Assembly (NCBI RefSeq): GCF_015751765.1
Contig: NZ_JADOTX010000001.1
Coordinates: forward strand, 6,634,001-6,698,000
Direction: 5' to 3'
DNA length: 64,000 nucleotides
Source of the DNA: Micromonospora ureilytica
GTDB taxonomy: Bacteria > Actinomycetota > Actinomycetes > Mycobacteriales > Micromonosporaceae
The translations under genes were made by a program, and so were the position numbers. Below, in pieces: positions 24,137 to 35,555 of the stretch. Position 1 is the stretch's first letter. Each line of letters begins with the position of its first letter. A model generated the notes under the pieces. That model searched no databases. It was given only the letters and a program-made list of their open reading frames with translations, and had not been told where the DNA came from.

Positions 24137-24562
24137 ATGGCTGAGGTCACAGCGACTTTGAGCATCGGTCAGGTCGCCGAACGCACCGGCTTGAGCGTGC
24201 ACGCGCTCCGCTTCTACGAGCAGCAGGGCGTCTTCGTCAGCCCGGTACGCCGTGGGCCTGGCGGGCGGCGCAGCTACACCGAGGACGACGTGGACTGGCT
24301 GGGCGTCTGCATCATCCTTCGCGCCTCCGGTATGCCGCTCCCCGCGCTCCGCAGATACGCCGACCTCGTTCGGGAAGGCGCCGGCAACGAGGAGGAACGA
24401 CTCGCGCTGCTGCGCGAGCACCACGAGCAGGTCACCGGCCAACTCGGCCGGCTCACCCAGTGCCTGGACCTGATCACCTTCAAGGTCGGGGTGTACGAGG
24501 ATCTGCTTGAGCAGGACAGGTTGTCGCCGGCAGGGGGCGCGCCGAGCGCGGATCGAGGGTGA
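24137..24562 (+). CDS. MerR family transcriptional regulator
   Basis: 141 residues. Winged helix-turn-helix at about 8-75 (LSIGQVAERTGLSVHALRFYEQQGV, then GRRSYTEDDVDWL) followed by a coiled-coil dimerisation helix (EERLALLREHHEQVTGQLGRL). The C-terminal effector region is short and lacks metal-binding cysteines, so an organic ligand or redox signal is more likely than a metal. It diverges from the aldo/keto reductase and should control it and itself. Confidence 0.92.
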   Translation: MAEVTATLSIGQVAERTGLSVHALRFYEQQGVFVSPVRRGPGGRRSYTEDDVDWLGVCIILRASGMPLPALRRYADLVREGAGNEEERLALLREHHEQVTGQLGRLTQCLDLITFKVGVYEDLLEQDRLSPAGGAPSADRG

Positions 24563-24813
24563 GCGTACGCACGCCGACGGCGTACGACCCCTCAGGCGCC
24601 CGACGCGTCGACGCCGCCCCGGTGACCCCGCCGGCCAGCAGTGGGCCGCCCCCATCGTTCCACGGTAGGTGCCCGGCCGGGCGTAGCAGCCCCGCCGTCC
24701 GGCTCGGGTGCGCCCGCCACCCGGTCGGGTCACCTCCGCCGGCCGGGTCCACCCCCGGGAACGCTGTGGGCCGGGGACGGTGCCGCGTGACCAGCTTCGC
24801 TAGGGTCACCGGC

Positions 24814-24987
24814 ATGCCTGAGAACTACACGGACCCCAGCGGCAACACCGAGGCGTTCCGCGCCTTCAACCAGACGCCGGAGGCTACGGCGCCGACGGAC
24901 GCCCCGTCCCGCCTGCCGCTCATCATCGGCGCGGCAGTGGTCGTCGTCGTGCTGGTGGCACTCGTCGCCTGGCTGGCGACCGGCTGA
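24814..24987 (+). CDS. small single-pass membrane protein
   Basis: 57 residues: a polar N-terminal half (MPENYTDPSGNTEAFRAF) and one hydrophobic segment of about 20 residues at the C-terminus (IIGAAVVVVVLVALVAWLA). Function not recognised. ATG 24814 is chosen because TAGGGT (24801-24806) lies 7 bases upstream, giving a leaderless start; AGGG inside it could also serve as a weak ribosome-binding site. The 251 bases before it show no gene. Confidence 0.75.
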   Translation: MPENYTDPSGNTEAFRAFNQTPEATAPTDAPSRLPLIIGAAVVVVVLVALVAWLATG

Positions 24988-25100
24988 TCGAGTCCTGGCC
25001 GGTGTCTCGCTGATCGTGTCGCCTGGCTGGCGCTGCACTGAACGGGCTTTACCTACGCGCGCACCCTCGGGCCCACCCGGGGGTGCGCGCCTCAGTGGCG

Positions 25101-26212
<1,112 letters not shown>

Positions 26213-26216
<4 letters not shown>

Positions 26217-28282
26217 GACGCCTCCTCGGTGGCCGCCTGGATGGCGGTGATCGCCACCGTGTTGACGATGTCCGGCACTCCGGCGCCCCGGGACAGGTCG
26301 TTCACCGGTCGCCGCAGGCCCTGCATGACCGGGCCGACGGCGACCGCCCCGGCGGAGCGCTGCACCGCCTTGTACGTGTTGTTGCCGGTGTTCAGGTCCG
26401 GGAAGATGAAGACCGTGGCGTGACCGGCGACCGGGCTGCCCGGCAGCTTCGTCGCCGCCACCGCCGGGTCGATCGCCGCGTCGTACTGGATGGGCCCCTC
26501 GACCAGCAGGTCGGGTCGGCGCTCCCGGACCAGCGCGGTGGCTGCGGCGACCTTCTCCACGTCCGCGCCGGCGCCGGAGCTGCCGGTGGAATACGACAGC
26601 ATTGCCACCCGGGGTTCGATACCGAACCGGGCGGCGGTGTCGGCCGACGAGATCGCGATGTCGGCGAGCTGGGCCGCGTCCGGGTCCCGGTTGACCGCGC
26701 AGTCGCCGTAGACCAGCACCCGGTCGGCGAGCAGCATGAAGAAGACGCTGGAGGCCACCGAGACGTCCGGCAGCGTACGGATGATCTCGAACGCCGGCCG
26801 GATGGTCGCGGCGGTGGTGTGGGTCGCGCCGGAGACCATGCCGTCGGCCCGGCCGGTGGCCACCATCAGGGTGCCGAAGTAGTTGGGCTGCGCCACGATG
26901 TCGTGCGCCAACTCGGCGGTGACGCCCCGGTGGGCGCGCAGCCGGGCGTACTCGGCGGCGAAGTCGTCGCGCCACCCGCTGGTGCCCGGGTCGACCACGT
27001 GCGCGTCGCCAAGGTCGATGCCCAGCTCCCGGGTGCGGCGGGCGATGTCGTCCGGCCGGCCGAGCACCGTCAGCTCGGCCACTCCACGGCGCAGCAGGAT
27101 CTCCGCCGCGCGCAGGATCCGCTCGTCGTTGCCCTCCGGCAACACCAGGTGCCGGGGTTTCGAGCGGGCCCGGTCGATCAGCTCGTTCTCGAACATCAGT
27201 GGGGTGACCCGCGCGGACCGGCTGACCCGCAGCCGACGGGCCAGGTCGTCGGTGTCCACACAGCGCTCGAACGCGCCGAGCGCGGCCTCCACCTTGCGGG
27301 GATTGGCCGCGCTGGGCCGACCCTCGATGCGACTGGACGCGGCGACCGTGTCGTAGCTGTCGAGACGCACGGAGAGCACCGCCAGCCCGGTGTTGAGCCC
27401 CTCCACCAGCCGCATGACCCGGGGGTCGGGCTGCTCGCCGAGGGTGAGTACCAGCCCGGCCACCGACACCTGCCCGGCCACGTGCGCGGCGCTCGCGGCG
27501 ACGAGCAGGTCGGCCCGGTCCCCAGGGGTGATCACCAGGGCGCCCTCGGTGAGGTGGCCCAGCAGGGTCGGCACGTGCGCCGCGCCGACCACGAAGTCCA
27601 GCACGTCGCGACCGAGCGCGGCGTCGTCCCCGGCCAGCAGGGTGGCGTCGAGCGCCGCCGCCACCTCGGCCACCGTCGGCGCCGACACGCTCGGCACCTC
27701 CGGGATGGCGTACGCGGGGACCGGCAGGTCGGGCAGCGTCATCGGCCCGGTCACCCGGTTGGCGATCACCGCGAGCACTGTCGCGCCCAGGTCGGCCAGA
27801 TCGTGGTACGCCCCCCGCACGGCCGACGCGACCGCTGTCGGCTCCTGCTCGAAGCCGTCCACCACCGGCACCACCACGCTGCCGAACTCGGTGGCCAGCC
27901 GGGCGTTGAAGGCCAGTTCCCGGGGGCGGGCCGGATCGCCCGGGTCGTCGAAGTCGCTGCCCACCACTACCACCGCCGGGCACTGCCGCTCCACCGCCCG
28001 GTAGCGCTCGACGATCGCGGAGATCAGCTCCTCCCGTCGGCCGTCGGCGACCAGCGCCGCAGCTTCGGAGTAACTCGCTCCGGCCAGCTCGGACAGCGGC
28101 ACCTCGACCCGGTACCGCTCACTCAGCAGGGCGAGGATCGGGTCCTGGCCGGTGTCGGCCACCAACGGCCGGAACACGCCGATCCGCCCGACCTGGCGAG
28201 ACAGCAACTCCGCCAACCCGAGGGCAATCGTCGACTTTCCCCCGCCCGAACCGACGCTGGTCAGATACACGCTGCGAGCCAC
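26213..28282 (-). CDS. pta: phosphate acetyltransferase
   Basis: 689 residues, the long multidomain form. An N-terminal P-loop (YLTSVGSGGGKSTIALGLAE) belongs to a BioD/CobB-like domain (about 1-200), then a DRTGG regulatory domain (about 210-330), then the PTA_PTB catalytic domain (about 360-689) with VSGATHTTAATIRPA and LSYSTGSSGAGADVEKV. Transfers acetyl between CoA and phosphate. GTG start at 28282. First gene of the pta-ackA operon. Confidence 0.95.
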
Positions 28283-28365
28283 GTACCCACCCTAGAAGAT
28301 CGCGAAGCCCCCCACCCGGGCCCTCCGGCCCCCGCCCCCACCTCTCACCCCCACCCCCCGCCCTG

Positions 28366-28425
28366 GTGATCATGGAGTTATCGCTCGACACGCCGACGAC
28401 ACGCGCGGCTAACTTCATGATCAAC
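28366..28425. repeat. GATCATGGAGTT-type intergenic hairpin, copy 1
   Basis: The left arm from 28366 contains TGATCATGGAGTTA; the right arm ending at 28425 is its imperfect complement (three mismatches in about 20). The loop is about 20 nt. Related hairpins occur at 54858-54918 and 61187-61264. This copy lies 3' of the DUF6104-like gene. Confidence 0.65.
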
Positions 28426-28428
28426 GTG

Positions 28429-28488
28429 TGGGGGTGGGGGTGGGGGTGGGGGTGGGGGTGGGGGTGGGGGTGGGGGTGGGGGTGGGGG
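28429..28488. repeat. (TGGGGG)10 tandem repeat
   Basis: Ten perfect copies of the hexamer TGGGGG, then a decayed G-rich tail to about 28516 that runs up to the stop codon of the next minus-strand gene. The plus strand can form stacked G-quadruplexes; the array is a likely site of length variation. Confidence 0.95.
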
Positions 28489-28516
28489 TTGGGCTGGGGT
28501 GGGGCTGGGGGTGGGG

Positions 28517-28702
28517 TTAGGCGTCTTCGTCGTCGGGGTCGTCCAGGCGGGCCAGGTAGGTTGCCAGGCGCTCGATGGGGGTTTCGAAGTCGGGGTTGAG
28601 GTCGACGAAGTCGCGTAGGCGCTCGCCTAGCCACTCCAGCGTGACCTGCTCCTCGCCCCGGCGCTCGACCAGCTCCTCGATGCCACGGTCGGTGAAGTAC
28701 AT
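28517..28702 (-). CDS. small conserved protein, DUF6104-like
   Basis: 61 residues, acidic, starting MYFTDRGIEELVERRG and ending in a run of Asp/Glu. It matches a short actinobacterial family of unknown function often placed after the 2-oxoglutarate dehydrogenase gene. The ATG follows AGGACGTACCC. It lies 115 bases downstream of kgd on the same strand. The array of TGGGGG hexamers begins directly after its stop. Confidence 0.8.
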   Translation of the reverse strand: MYFTDRGIEELVERRGEEQVTLEWLGERLRDFVDLNPDFETPIERLATYLARLDDPDDEDA

Positions 28703-28817
28703 GGGTACGTCCTCGTGCTCGGCCCGGCTCGGGCCGGGCGGGTGATGGTGGGCCTACGAGAGCCGGGGCAGGACCGCTGTGAAACGGCCCTGCCCCGGCT
28801 TCCGTGCTCAGGTCAGG

Positions 28818-31800
28818 TCACGGGCGGGGGAGAGCCGCCTCGATCAGCGCGTTCTGCTCGACCTCGTGGGTCTTGGCCGAGCCGACCGCCGGGGCGGCCG
28901 CGGCCGGGCGGGAGATCCGCCGCAGCCGAACGTCCGTGAGGTGCTCCAGCAGGTTGAGCGCGACGAACGACCAGCCACCCTGGTTGGCCGGCTCCTCCTG
29001 CACCCAGGCGAAGTCCTCCGCGTTCGGGAACTCCGCGAGGGCGGCCCGGATCTCCTCCACCGGCAGCGGGTACAGCTGCTCGAGCCGGAGAATCGCGGTG
29101 TCGGTGACGCCGCGCTCCTGCCGGGCCTGGAACAGGTCGTAGTAGACCTTGCCGGAGCAGAGCAGCACCCGCTTCACCGCCTCCGGCGCCGGGGCGGCCG
29201 TGTCGCGCAGCACCGGCTGGAAGGTGCCGGTGGTGAAGTCCTCCACCGACGAGACGCAGAGCTTGTGCCGCAGCAGCGACTTCGGCGTGAACACCACGAG
29301 CGGCTTGCGCTTGGGCGACAGGGCCTGGCGGCGCAGCAGGTGGAAGTAGTTCGCCGGGGTCGTCGGGATGGACACCCGCATGTTGTCCTCGGCGCACATC
29401 TGCAGGAACCGCTCCGGCCGGCCGGAGGTGTGGTCCGGGCCCTGGCCCTCGTGGCCGTGCGGCAGCAGCAGGGTGATGGCGGAGCGCTGGCCCCACTTCA
29501 CCTCACCGGACGAGATGAACTCGTCGATCACCGACTGGGCGCCGTTGACGAAGTCGCCGAACTGGGCCTCCCAGGCGACGAGGGCGTTGATGTTCTCCAC
29601 CGAGTAGCCGTACTCGAAGCCCATCGCCGCGTACTCGCTGAGCAGCGAGTCGTGCACGAAGAACCGGGAGCGGTCGCCGTCGCCGGTGAGCGACTTCAGC
29701 GGCAGGTAGTCGTCGCCGGTGCGGGAGTCGACCACCGAGGCGTGCCGTTGGACGAACGTGCCGCGACGCGAGTCCTGGCCGGCGAGCCGGACGGTGACCC
29801 CGTCGTGCAGCAGCGCCCCGAGCGCGATGATCTCGCCGAAGCCCCAGTCGATGTTGCCCTCGACGGACATCTTGGCCCGCCGGTCCAGCAGTTGCTGGAT
29901 CCGCTTGTGCGGGGTGAAGCCCTCCGGGAGGTTGATGTGCGCCTCGCCGACGGCCTTGACCACTGACGCGTCGGTGGCGGTGTCGACCTGCGGCTCCGGC
30001 TCCTCCTCGCGGCGCGGCCGGTTGAGCTGGCGCGGTGCCGAGGCGGCGTCCCGGGTGGCCTTGAAGACCTTCTCCAGCTGCGCCTGGTAGTCGCGCAGCA
30101 GCTCCTCCGCGTCCTCCACGGTGATGTCGCCGCGACCGATCAGCTCCTCGGTGTAGAGCTTGCGGACCGAGCGCTTCGAGTCAATGATCTTGTACATCTG
30201 GGGGTTGGACATCGACGGGTCGTCGCCCTCGTTGTGCCCGCGCCGGCGGTAGCAGACCATGTCGATCACGACGTCCTTGTTGAACGTCTGCCGGTATTCG
30301 AAGGCCAGCCGGGCCACCCGGACCACGGCCTCCGGGTCGTCGCCGTTCACGTGGAAGATCGGCGCCTGGATCATCCGGGCCACGTCGGTGCTGTAGAGGC
30401 TGGACCGGCTGTACTCCGGGGCGGTGGTGAAGCCGACCTGGTTGTTGACCACCACGTGCACGGTGCCGCCGGTGCGGTAGCCGCGCAGCTGCGACAGGTT
30501 GAGCGTCTCGGCGACCACGCCCTGCCCGGCGAAGGCGGCGTCACCGTGCACCGCCAGCGGCAGCACGGTGTAGCCCTCCAGCTTGAGGTCGATCCGGTCC
30601 TGCTTGGCCCGGACGATGCCCTCCAGCACCGGGTCGACGGCCTCCAGGTGCGACGGGTTGGCCACCACTGACACCTTGACGGCGTGCTCGCCGTCCGGGG
30701 TGGTGAACTTGCCGTTCTGACCCAGGTGGTATTTCACGTCGCCGGAGCCCTGCGTCGAGCGCGGGTCCAGGTGGCCCTCGAACTCCGAGAAGATCTTCTC
30801 GTACGGCTTGCCGACGATGTTGGCCAGCACGTTGAGCCGACCCCGGTGGGCCATGCCGATGACGACCTCGTCCAGCCCGTTCTCGGCGGACGACTCCAGC
30901 ACCTCACCGAGCAGCGGGATCAGCGATTCGCCGCCCTCCAGCGAGAAGCGCTTCTGGCCGACGTACTTCGTCTGGAGGAAGGTTTCGAACGCCTCGGCCG
31001 CGTTGAGCCGGTTGAGCACGTGCTTCTGCTCGTCGGCGGACGGCTTCTCGTACTTGCGCTCGATCCGTTCCTGGACCCAGCGCCGCTCCTCCGGGTCCTG
31101 GATGTGCATGTACTCGATGCCGACCCGGCGGCAGTACGAGTCACGCAGCACGCCGAGGATCTCGCGCAGCTTCATCCGCTGCCGGCCGGCGAAGCCGTTG
31201 ACCGGGAACTCGCGGTCCAGGTCCCACAGGGTGAGCCCGTGCTGGAGGACGTCCAGGTCGGGGTGCTTGCGGATCTTGAATTCCAGCGGGTCGGTGTCGG
31301 CCATCAGGTGACCGCGCACCCGGTACGCGTGGATCAGCTCGTGCACCCGGGCGGTCTTGTTGATCTGACCCTCGGAGTTGACAGCGACATCGCGCATCCA
31401 GCGCACCGGCTCGTACGGGATGCGCAGCGCGGTGAAGATCTGGTCGTAGAAGCCGTGCTCGCCCAGGATCAGCTCGTGCATCACCTTGAGGAACTCGCCG
31501 GACTGCGCGCCCTGGATGATCCGGTGGTCGTACGTGCTGGTCAGCGTGATGATCTTGCTGACCGCCAGCTCGGCCAGGGTGGCCTCGGACATCCCCTGGT
31601 AGGGGGCCGGGTATTCCATCGCGCCGACGCCGATGATCGCGCTCTGCCCCTGCATGAGCCGCGGCATCGAGTGCACGGTGCCGATGCCGCCCGGGTTGGT
31701 CAGCGAGATCGTGGTGCCGGAGTAGTCGTCCATGGTCAGCTCGTTGCGCCGCGCCCGTCGGACCACGTCCTCGTACGCCTGCCAGAACTGCCGGAAGTCC

Positions 31801-32573
31801 ATCTGCTCGCAGCCCTTGATGGAGGGGACCACCAGGTTGCGGCTGCCGTCCGGCTTGGCCAGGTCGATCGCGATGCCGAGGTTGACGTGTGCCGGGCGGA
31901 CCACCGCCGGCTTGCCGTTGGCCTCGGCGAAGGAGTTGTTCATCTCGGGGTGCTGGACCAGCGCGCGCACCATCGCGTAGCCGACCAGGTGGGTGAAGCT
32001 GACCTTGCCGCCCCGCCCGCGGGCGAGGTGGTTGTTGATCACGATGCGGTTGTCCACCAGCAGCTTGGCCGGGACCGCGCGCACGCTGGTCGCGGTGGGC
32101 ACGCTCAGCGAGGCGTCCATGTTCTGGACGATCTTCGCCGCGACGCCCCGCAACGGGGTGGTCTGCGGGCCGTCGGCGCTCGGCGCGGCGGCCTTGGCGG
32201 CCGGCTTGGCCGGGGTGGTCTTCTCCGGCGTGGCCTTGGGTGTGGCCGGGGCGGCGGGCTTGGCCGGCGCCGACTGAGCGGCGGCCGGCTTGCTCGCGGT
32301 CGCCGGCTTGGCCGGGGCGCTCGGCTGGGCGACCGTGGCGGCCGCCTCCGGCTGGCCGTCGGGCTCGGGAGCGGCGGCGGGCTTGTCGGACGATTCGGCG
32401 CCGCGCGGGGTGGCCGCGCCCGGTGCCGGTCGGTAGTCGGCGAAGAAGTCGTGCCAGGCCGAATCGACGCTCGATGGGTCGGCGAGGTAACGCTGGTACA
32501 TCTCCTCGACGATCCACTCATTCGGGCCGAAACCCGCCAGTGGGTTCTCCTGCGAAGTCTGCTGGGTCGACAC
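28818..32573 (-). CDS. kgd: multifunctional 2-oxoglutarate decarboxylase/dehydrogenase E1-E2 fusion (Kgd/SucA)
   Basis: 1251 residues, close to the mycobacterial Kgd length. An N-terminal helix (about 1-45, [17 protein letters not shown]) that can bind the FHA protein GarA/OdhI; an Ala/Pro/Lys-rich linker to about 130; an E2-type acyltransferase domain (about 135-360, with [15 protein letters not shown]); then the thiamine-diphosphate E1 domain (about 380-1251; [34 protein letters not shown]). It runs the TCA step from 2-oxoglutarate. GTG start. A 61-residue gene follows on the same strand. Confidence 0.96.
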   Translation of the reverse strand: MSTQQTSQENPLAGFGPNEWIVEEMYQRYLADPSSVDSAWHDFFADYRPAPGAATPRGAESSDKPAAAPEPDGQPEAAATVAQPSAPAKPATASKPAAAQSAPAKPAAPATPKATPEKTTPAKPAAKAAAPSADGPQTTPLRGVAAKIVQNMDASLSVPTATSVRAVPAKLLVDNRIVINNHLARGRGGKVSFTHLVGYAMVRALVQHPEMNNSFAEANGKPAVVRPAHVNLGIAIDLAKPDGSRNLVVPSIKGCEQMDFRQFWQAYEDVVRRARRNELTMDDYSGTTISLTNPGGIGTVHSMPRLMQGQSAIIGVGAMEYPAPYQGMSEATLAELAVSKIITLTSTYDHRIIQGAQSGEFLKVMHELILGEHGFYDQIFTALRIPYEPVRWMRDVAVNSEGQINKTARVHELIHAYRVRGHLMADTDPLEFKIRKHPDLDVLQHGLTLWDLDREFPVNGFAGRQRMKLREILGVLRDSYCRRVGIEYMHIQDPEERRWVQERIERKYEKPSADEQKHVLNRLNAAEAFETFLQTKYVGQKRFSLEGGESLIPLLGEVLESSAENGLDEVVIGMAHRGRLNVLANIVGKPYEKIFSEFEGHLDPRSTQGSGDVKYHLGQNGKFTTPDGEHAVKVSVVANPSHLEAVDPVLEGIVRAKQDRIDLKLEGYTVLPLAVHGDAAFAGQGVVAETLNLSQLRGYRTGGTVHVVVNNQVGFTTAPEYSRSSLYSTDVARMIQAPIFHVNGDDPEAVVRVARLAFEYRQTFNKDVVIDMVCYRRRGHNEGDDPSMSNPQMYKIIDSKRSVRKLYTEELIGRGDITVEDAEELLRDYQAQLEKVFKATRDAASAPRQLNRPRREEEPEPQVDTATDASVVKAVGEAHINLPEGFTPHKRIQQLLDRRAKMSVEGNIDWGFGEIIALGALLHDGVTVRLAGQDSRRGTFVQRHASVVDSRTGDDYLPLKSLTGDGDRSRFFVHDSLLSEYAAMGFEYGYSVENINALVAWEAQFGDFVNGAQSVIDEFISSGEVKWGQRSAITLLLPHGHEGQGPDHTSGRPERFLQMCAEDNMRVSIPTTPANYFHLLRRQALSPKRKPLVVFTPKSLLRHKLCVSSVEDFTTGTFQPVLRDTAAPAPEAVKRVLLCSGKVYYDLFQARQERGVTDTAILRLEQLYPLPVEEIRAALAEFPNAEDFAWVQEEPANQGGWSFVALNLLEHLTDVRLRRISRPAAAAPAVGSAKTHEVEQNALIEAALPRP

Positions 32574-32810
32574 GGCCGGTAATCGCCTCTTTCACGCGGG
32601 TTTGTGTGGCACGCGGTGTGTCCCGTCGCGCCCGATTAGGAGCACGGACTGGACAGCTCCCAGGCTACGCCGTGCCGATCCCGCAGGCATTTCCGCCTCG
32701 GTGCCGTGGCCGGTTTCACAGAAGATGCCAGAAGTTCAGCAACGCCTGCGCGTACCGTGTCGAACTGGTAACACCCGGCCCTTGCGTGGCCGGTCGCCGA
32801 GGGTGACGCC

Positions 32811-32852
32811 CGACCCCGGAGCGGCCAGCGTGTCGTTGCCGCCCCGGGGTCG
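32811..32852 (-). terminator. hairpin downstream of ABC permease gene
   Basis: CGACCCCGG (32811-32819) pairs with CCGGGGTCG (32844-32852), with a smaller inner stem in the 24-nt loop. It lies just past the stop of the minus-strand permease gene. Confidence 0.5.
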
Positions 32853-32861
32853 CGGACGCCA

Positions 32862-33674
32862 TCAGGCGATGTCGCGCCGCCGGGTGAGCAGGATTCCGGC
32901 GATTCCGCTGACCAGCGCGTAGCCGATCAGCACCAGGGCCCCGACCCACCAGGACGGGGTGAACTCCGAGGTGCCCTCCGTGATCATGACCTGGGATGCC
33001 ACAGCGGGCCAGACCACCTGCCACTTGAGCACCGCCTGGCTGTCGAGCACGTTCGACAGGAGCAGGAACAGCAGACCCACCACCTGGGTGCCGATCAGAT
33101 AGAGCACCGCCGCCGTGATCACCGCTCCGAGCTGGTTGGTGATCAGCGTGCCGATGCCCACCCCGAGGATCGTCCAGATGGCGTAGGCCAGCAGGTTGAA
33201 CAGCAGCGCCCGCTGCACCGGCCACTCGCCGAGCTGAGTGCCGTAGTCGTTCGCGGACAGGAAGATCGCGCCGGCGGCCAGGTCGATGAGCGTGGTGGCC
33301 AGCCAGAACATGAAGCCGAGCAGGCTGGCGGCGACGAGCTTGCTGACGATGACCGACGTTCGCCGGGGAGTCGTCAGGAACGTCGTGGTCGCGGTCTGGT
33401 GGAAGAACTCGTTGGTGACCATCAGGATGCCGATGAGCATCACGAACATCAGCCCGAGGTACTGCCCCGAGGTGTAGAGGTTCGCCGCCTGCGCCGGCGC
33501 GGTCGCCTGCTCGGCGCTGACGCCGATCTCCTCGGCGTCGCCGCCGAGCGTCGTGACGAGCAACCACGCGTTGATCGCGAACGCCAGGGCGATCGAGAGG
33601 AACGCGCCGAGGGCCAGCCACCACCAGGTGCTGGTGGTACGGATCTTGAGTAGCTCGGATCGGACCAGGTTCAT
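32862..33674 (-). CDS. ABC-2 type transporter permease
   Basis: 270 residues, six hydrophobic segments: after MNLVRSELLKIRTTSTWWW, one at about 20-40, then four between about 70 and 225, and a last one before the basic LTRRRDIA tail. This is the ABC2_membrane_3 layout of exporters without a fixed substrate. ATG overlaps the stop of the ATPase gene by four bases, so the two subunits are co-translated. Confidence 0.9.
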   Translation of the reverse strand: MNLVRSELLKIRTTSTWWWLALGAFLSIALAFAINAWLLVTTLGGDAEEIGVSAEQATAPAQAANLYTSGQYLGLMFVMLIGILMVTNEFFHQTATTTFLTTPRRTSVIVSKLVAASLLGFMFWLATTLIDLAAGAIFLSANDYGTQLGEWPVQRALLFNLLAYAIWTILGVGIGTLITNQLGAVITAAVLYLIGTQVVGLLFLLLSNVLDSQAVLKWQVVWPAVASQVMITEGTSEFTPSWWVGALVLIGYALVSGIAGILLTRRRDIA

Positions 33675-34606
33675 CGGATGCCCGCCTTTCCGGCCGTCAG
33701 CTCCAGGAAGACCCGTTCCAGATCGGGCCGTTCGGTGGTCAGTTCGTGCAGCTCGACCCCGGCCGCGAGGGCGGACCGACCGATCGTCGGGGCGTCCACC
33801 CCGCCGACCAGCAGTACGCCCTGCTCGTCGGTCTCGATGGTCGCCGACTGCGCCCTCAGGGCGGCGGTCAGCGCGTCGGCCTGCGGGGTGCGGACCCGGA
33901 CGCGGGCGCCCTGCGCCATCGACCCGAGCACCTGCTCGACCGGACCCTGCCGGACCAGCTGGCCAGCCGCGATGATCACCACGTCGTCGGCGAGCAGCTG
34001 CATCTCCGACAGCAGGTGGCTGGAGACCAGCACCGTGCGGCCCTCGTGGGCGAGGTTCTTGAGGAACCCACGCATCCACCGGATGCCCTCCGGGTCCAGC
34101 CCGTTGGCCGGCTCGTCGAGGATCAGCACGCGGGGGTCACCGAGCATCGCGGCGGCGATGCCGAGCCGCTGCTTCATGCCCAGCGAGTAACCCTTGAACT
34201 TGCGCTTCGCCGCCGGGGTCAACCCGACCAGGGCCAACGCCTCGTCGGCCCGCTGCTTGGGCAGCCCGGCCGCGGCGCAGATGACCCGCAGGTGGTTGAT
34301 GCCGGTGCGGCCCTTGTGCGCGCTGGACGCCTCCAGCACCGCGCCGACCTGCCGCAGCGGGGTGGCCAGGTCGGCGTACCGCTGGCCGCTGATGGTGGCC
34401 GTGCCGGCGGTCGGCGTGACCAGGTTCAGCAGCATGCGCAGCGTGGTGGTCTTGCCTGCGCCGTTCGGGCCGAGGAAGCCGGTCACCCGCCCCGGCGCCA
34501 CGGTGAAGGACAGGTTGTTCACCGCCCGGACGTTCTTGTACTGCTTCGTCAGACCGGACACCACGATCTGACCGTCGCTGGTGGGGCTTCGCTGCCCGTC
34601 AGTCAT
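33671..34606 (-). CDS. ABC transporter ATP-binding protein
   Basis: 311 residues. Walker A FLGPNGAGKTTT at about 45-56, signature YSLGMKQRLGIAAAML, Walker B VLILDEPANGLDPEG, and the H-loop SSHLLSEM. The C-terminal ~90 residues are the extra domain found in ABC-2 exporter ATPases. The ATG follows GGGAGGAGAACG. A GGCGTA-GAGG-TACGCC dyad at 34625-34640, just upstream, could be an operator or the terminator of the preceding gene. Energises the adjacent permease. Confidence 0.92.
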   Translation of the reverse strand: MTDGQRSPTSDGQIVVSGLTKQYKNVRAVNNLSFTVAPGRVTGFLGPNGAGKTTTLRMLLNLVTPTAGTATISGQRYADLATPLRQVGAVLEASSAHKGRTGINHLRVICAAAGLPKQRADEALALVGLTPAAKRKFKGYSLGMKQRLGIAAAMLGDPRVLILDEPANGLDPEGIRWMRGFLKNLAHEGRTVLVSSHLLSEMQLLADDVVIIAAGQLVRQGPVEQVLGSMAQGARVRVRTPQADALTAALRAQSATIETDEQGVLLVGGVDAPTIGRSALAAGVELHELTTERPDLERVFLELTAGKAGIR

Positions 34607-34748
34607 CGTTCTCCTCCCGTGTGTGGCGTAGAGGTACGCCGTGGCACAGCGTGACGGCCCGTGGCAACAAGGTCAATCAGGCGCGATCGGTACGTTCGCC
34701 TCCGTCGCGGGGTGGAGGCGACTCATCCCTGCGGACGACGGCCCCGGT

Positions 34749-35396
34749 TCAGCGGGCGATCCAGGTTGCCCGAGCCGCGCCGAGCAACACGCCGTCCGGC
34801 CCGTACAGGCTGGTGTGCACGAGCGCCTTGCGCCCATCGACGCCCAGCAACGCGCCGGTCACCACGCACTCGTCGTCCGGCCGGGGCAGCGCAGCGATCA
34901 CGGCGGCGATCCGGCCCAGCAGGTACGGGCGACCCGGAGCGAGCACCGCCCAACCACCGGGGCAGTCCAGCGCCGCCCAGACCGTGGCAGTACTGACCCG
35001 CGCGGGCGCGCGGAACGGCGCGGCCGTCCGACCATCGGCCAGCCGGCCAGGGAAGATCCGCAGCCCGTCGGCCCGCTGCGGCCCGCACACGTAACAGCTG
35101 GGGAACGGATGCTCGACCAGGCCGGGGTAGCGGGTCGCGGCGGCCACCGCCGTGTCCAGGTCGACCGGGGGTACGACGGCATCGATCATCCCGACCGGGC
35201 GCACCTCGGCCACCAGCTCGCCGGCCGGGTCCCGGACCTCGCGGTCGACAAGGGTCAGGTCGGTCTCCAGCGGTGGTGGCCGACGCAGCGTCACCTCGAC
35301 CGGCCCGGTGTCGCCCGCCTCGGCGGCGAAGATCCCCGCGCTCCAGCCGCCGTTGCCGGAGCCGGCGGGCCCGTTGTAGCGGGACTCGATGCGCAT
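34749..35396 (-). CDS. thioesterase-superfamily-like (hotdog fold) protein
   Basis: 215 residues in two similar halves, as in double-hotdog acyl-CoA thioesterases: an N-terminal part with YNGPAGSGNGGWSAGIF and a C-terminal part with TATVWAALDCPGGWAVL. A central PFPSCYVCGPQR segment could bind a metal or form the interdomain loop. The ATG follows GGAGGTCGACG. Assignment rests on pattern only; the acyl substrate is unknown. It lies upstream of, and divergent from, the ornithine-lipid genes. Confidence 0.6.
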   Translation of the reverse strand: MRIESRYNGPAGSGNGGWSAGIFAAEAGDTGPVEVTLRRPPPLETDLTLVDREVRDPAGELVAEVRPVGMIDAVVPPVDLDTAVAAATRYPGLVEHPFPSCYVCGPQRADGLRIFPGRLADGRTAAPFRAPARVSTATVWAALDCPGGWAVLAPGRPYLLGRIAAVIAALPRPDDECVVTGALLGVDGRKALVHTSLYGPDGVLLGAARATWIAR

Positions 35397-35555
35397 CGTC
35401 GACCTCCGGTGGTGCGTGTCGGCGCCTTCGCCAGCCTGCTCGGGCAGCCTCGCACGGTCGCCACCGGGCGTCGCTAGCGGTCTCGCCTGCCGGCGTTCAT
35501 CCGATCGACACCGGTGGTCCCCGTGGATGGCAACCCGGGCACCTACACAGATCCC

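Noticed and set aside
22996..24165. Longer start of the aldo/keto reductase at 24165
   Set aside because: It would read through the MerR promoter and dyad; ATG 24045 has AAGGAG and the family N-terminus.
28429..28488. Tandem array considered as CRISPR
   Set aside because: Six-base units without spacers; no cas genes in the window.
28366..28599. Plus-strand frame encoding a Trp-Gly repeat
   Set aside because: It is only the translation of the (TGGGGG)n array and is antisense to the real DUF6104-like gene.
30684..32582. Long plus-strand frame opposite kgd
   Set aside because: Antisense frame kept open by high-GC codon bias; kgd on the minus strand has full domain structure.
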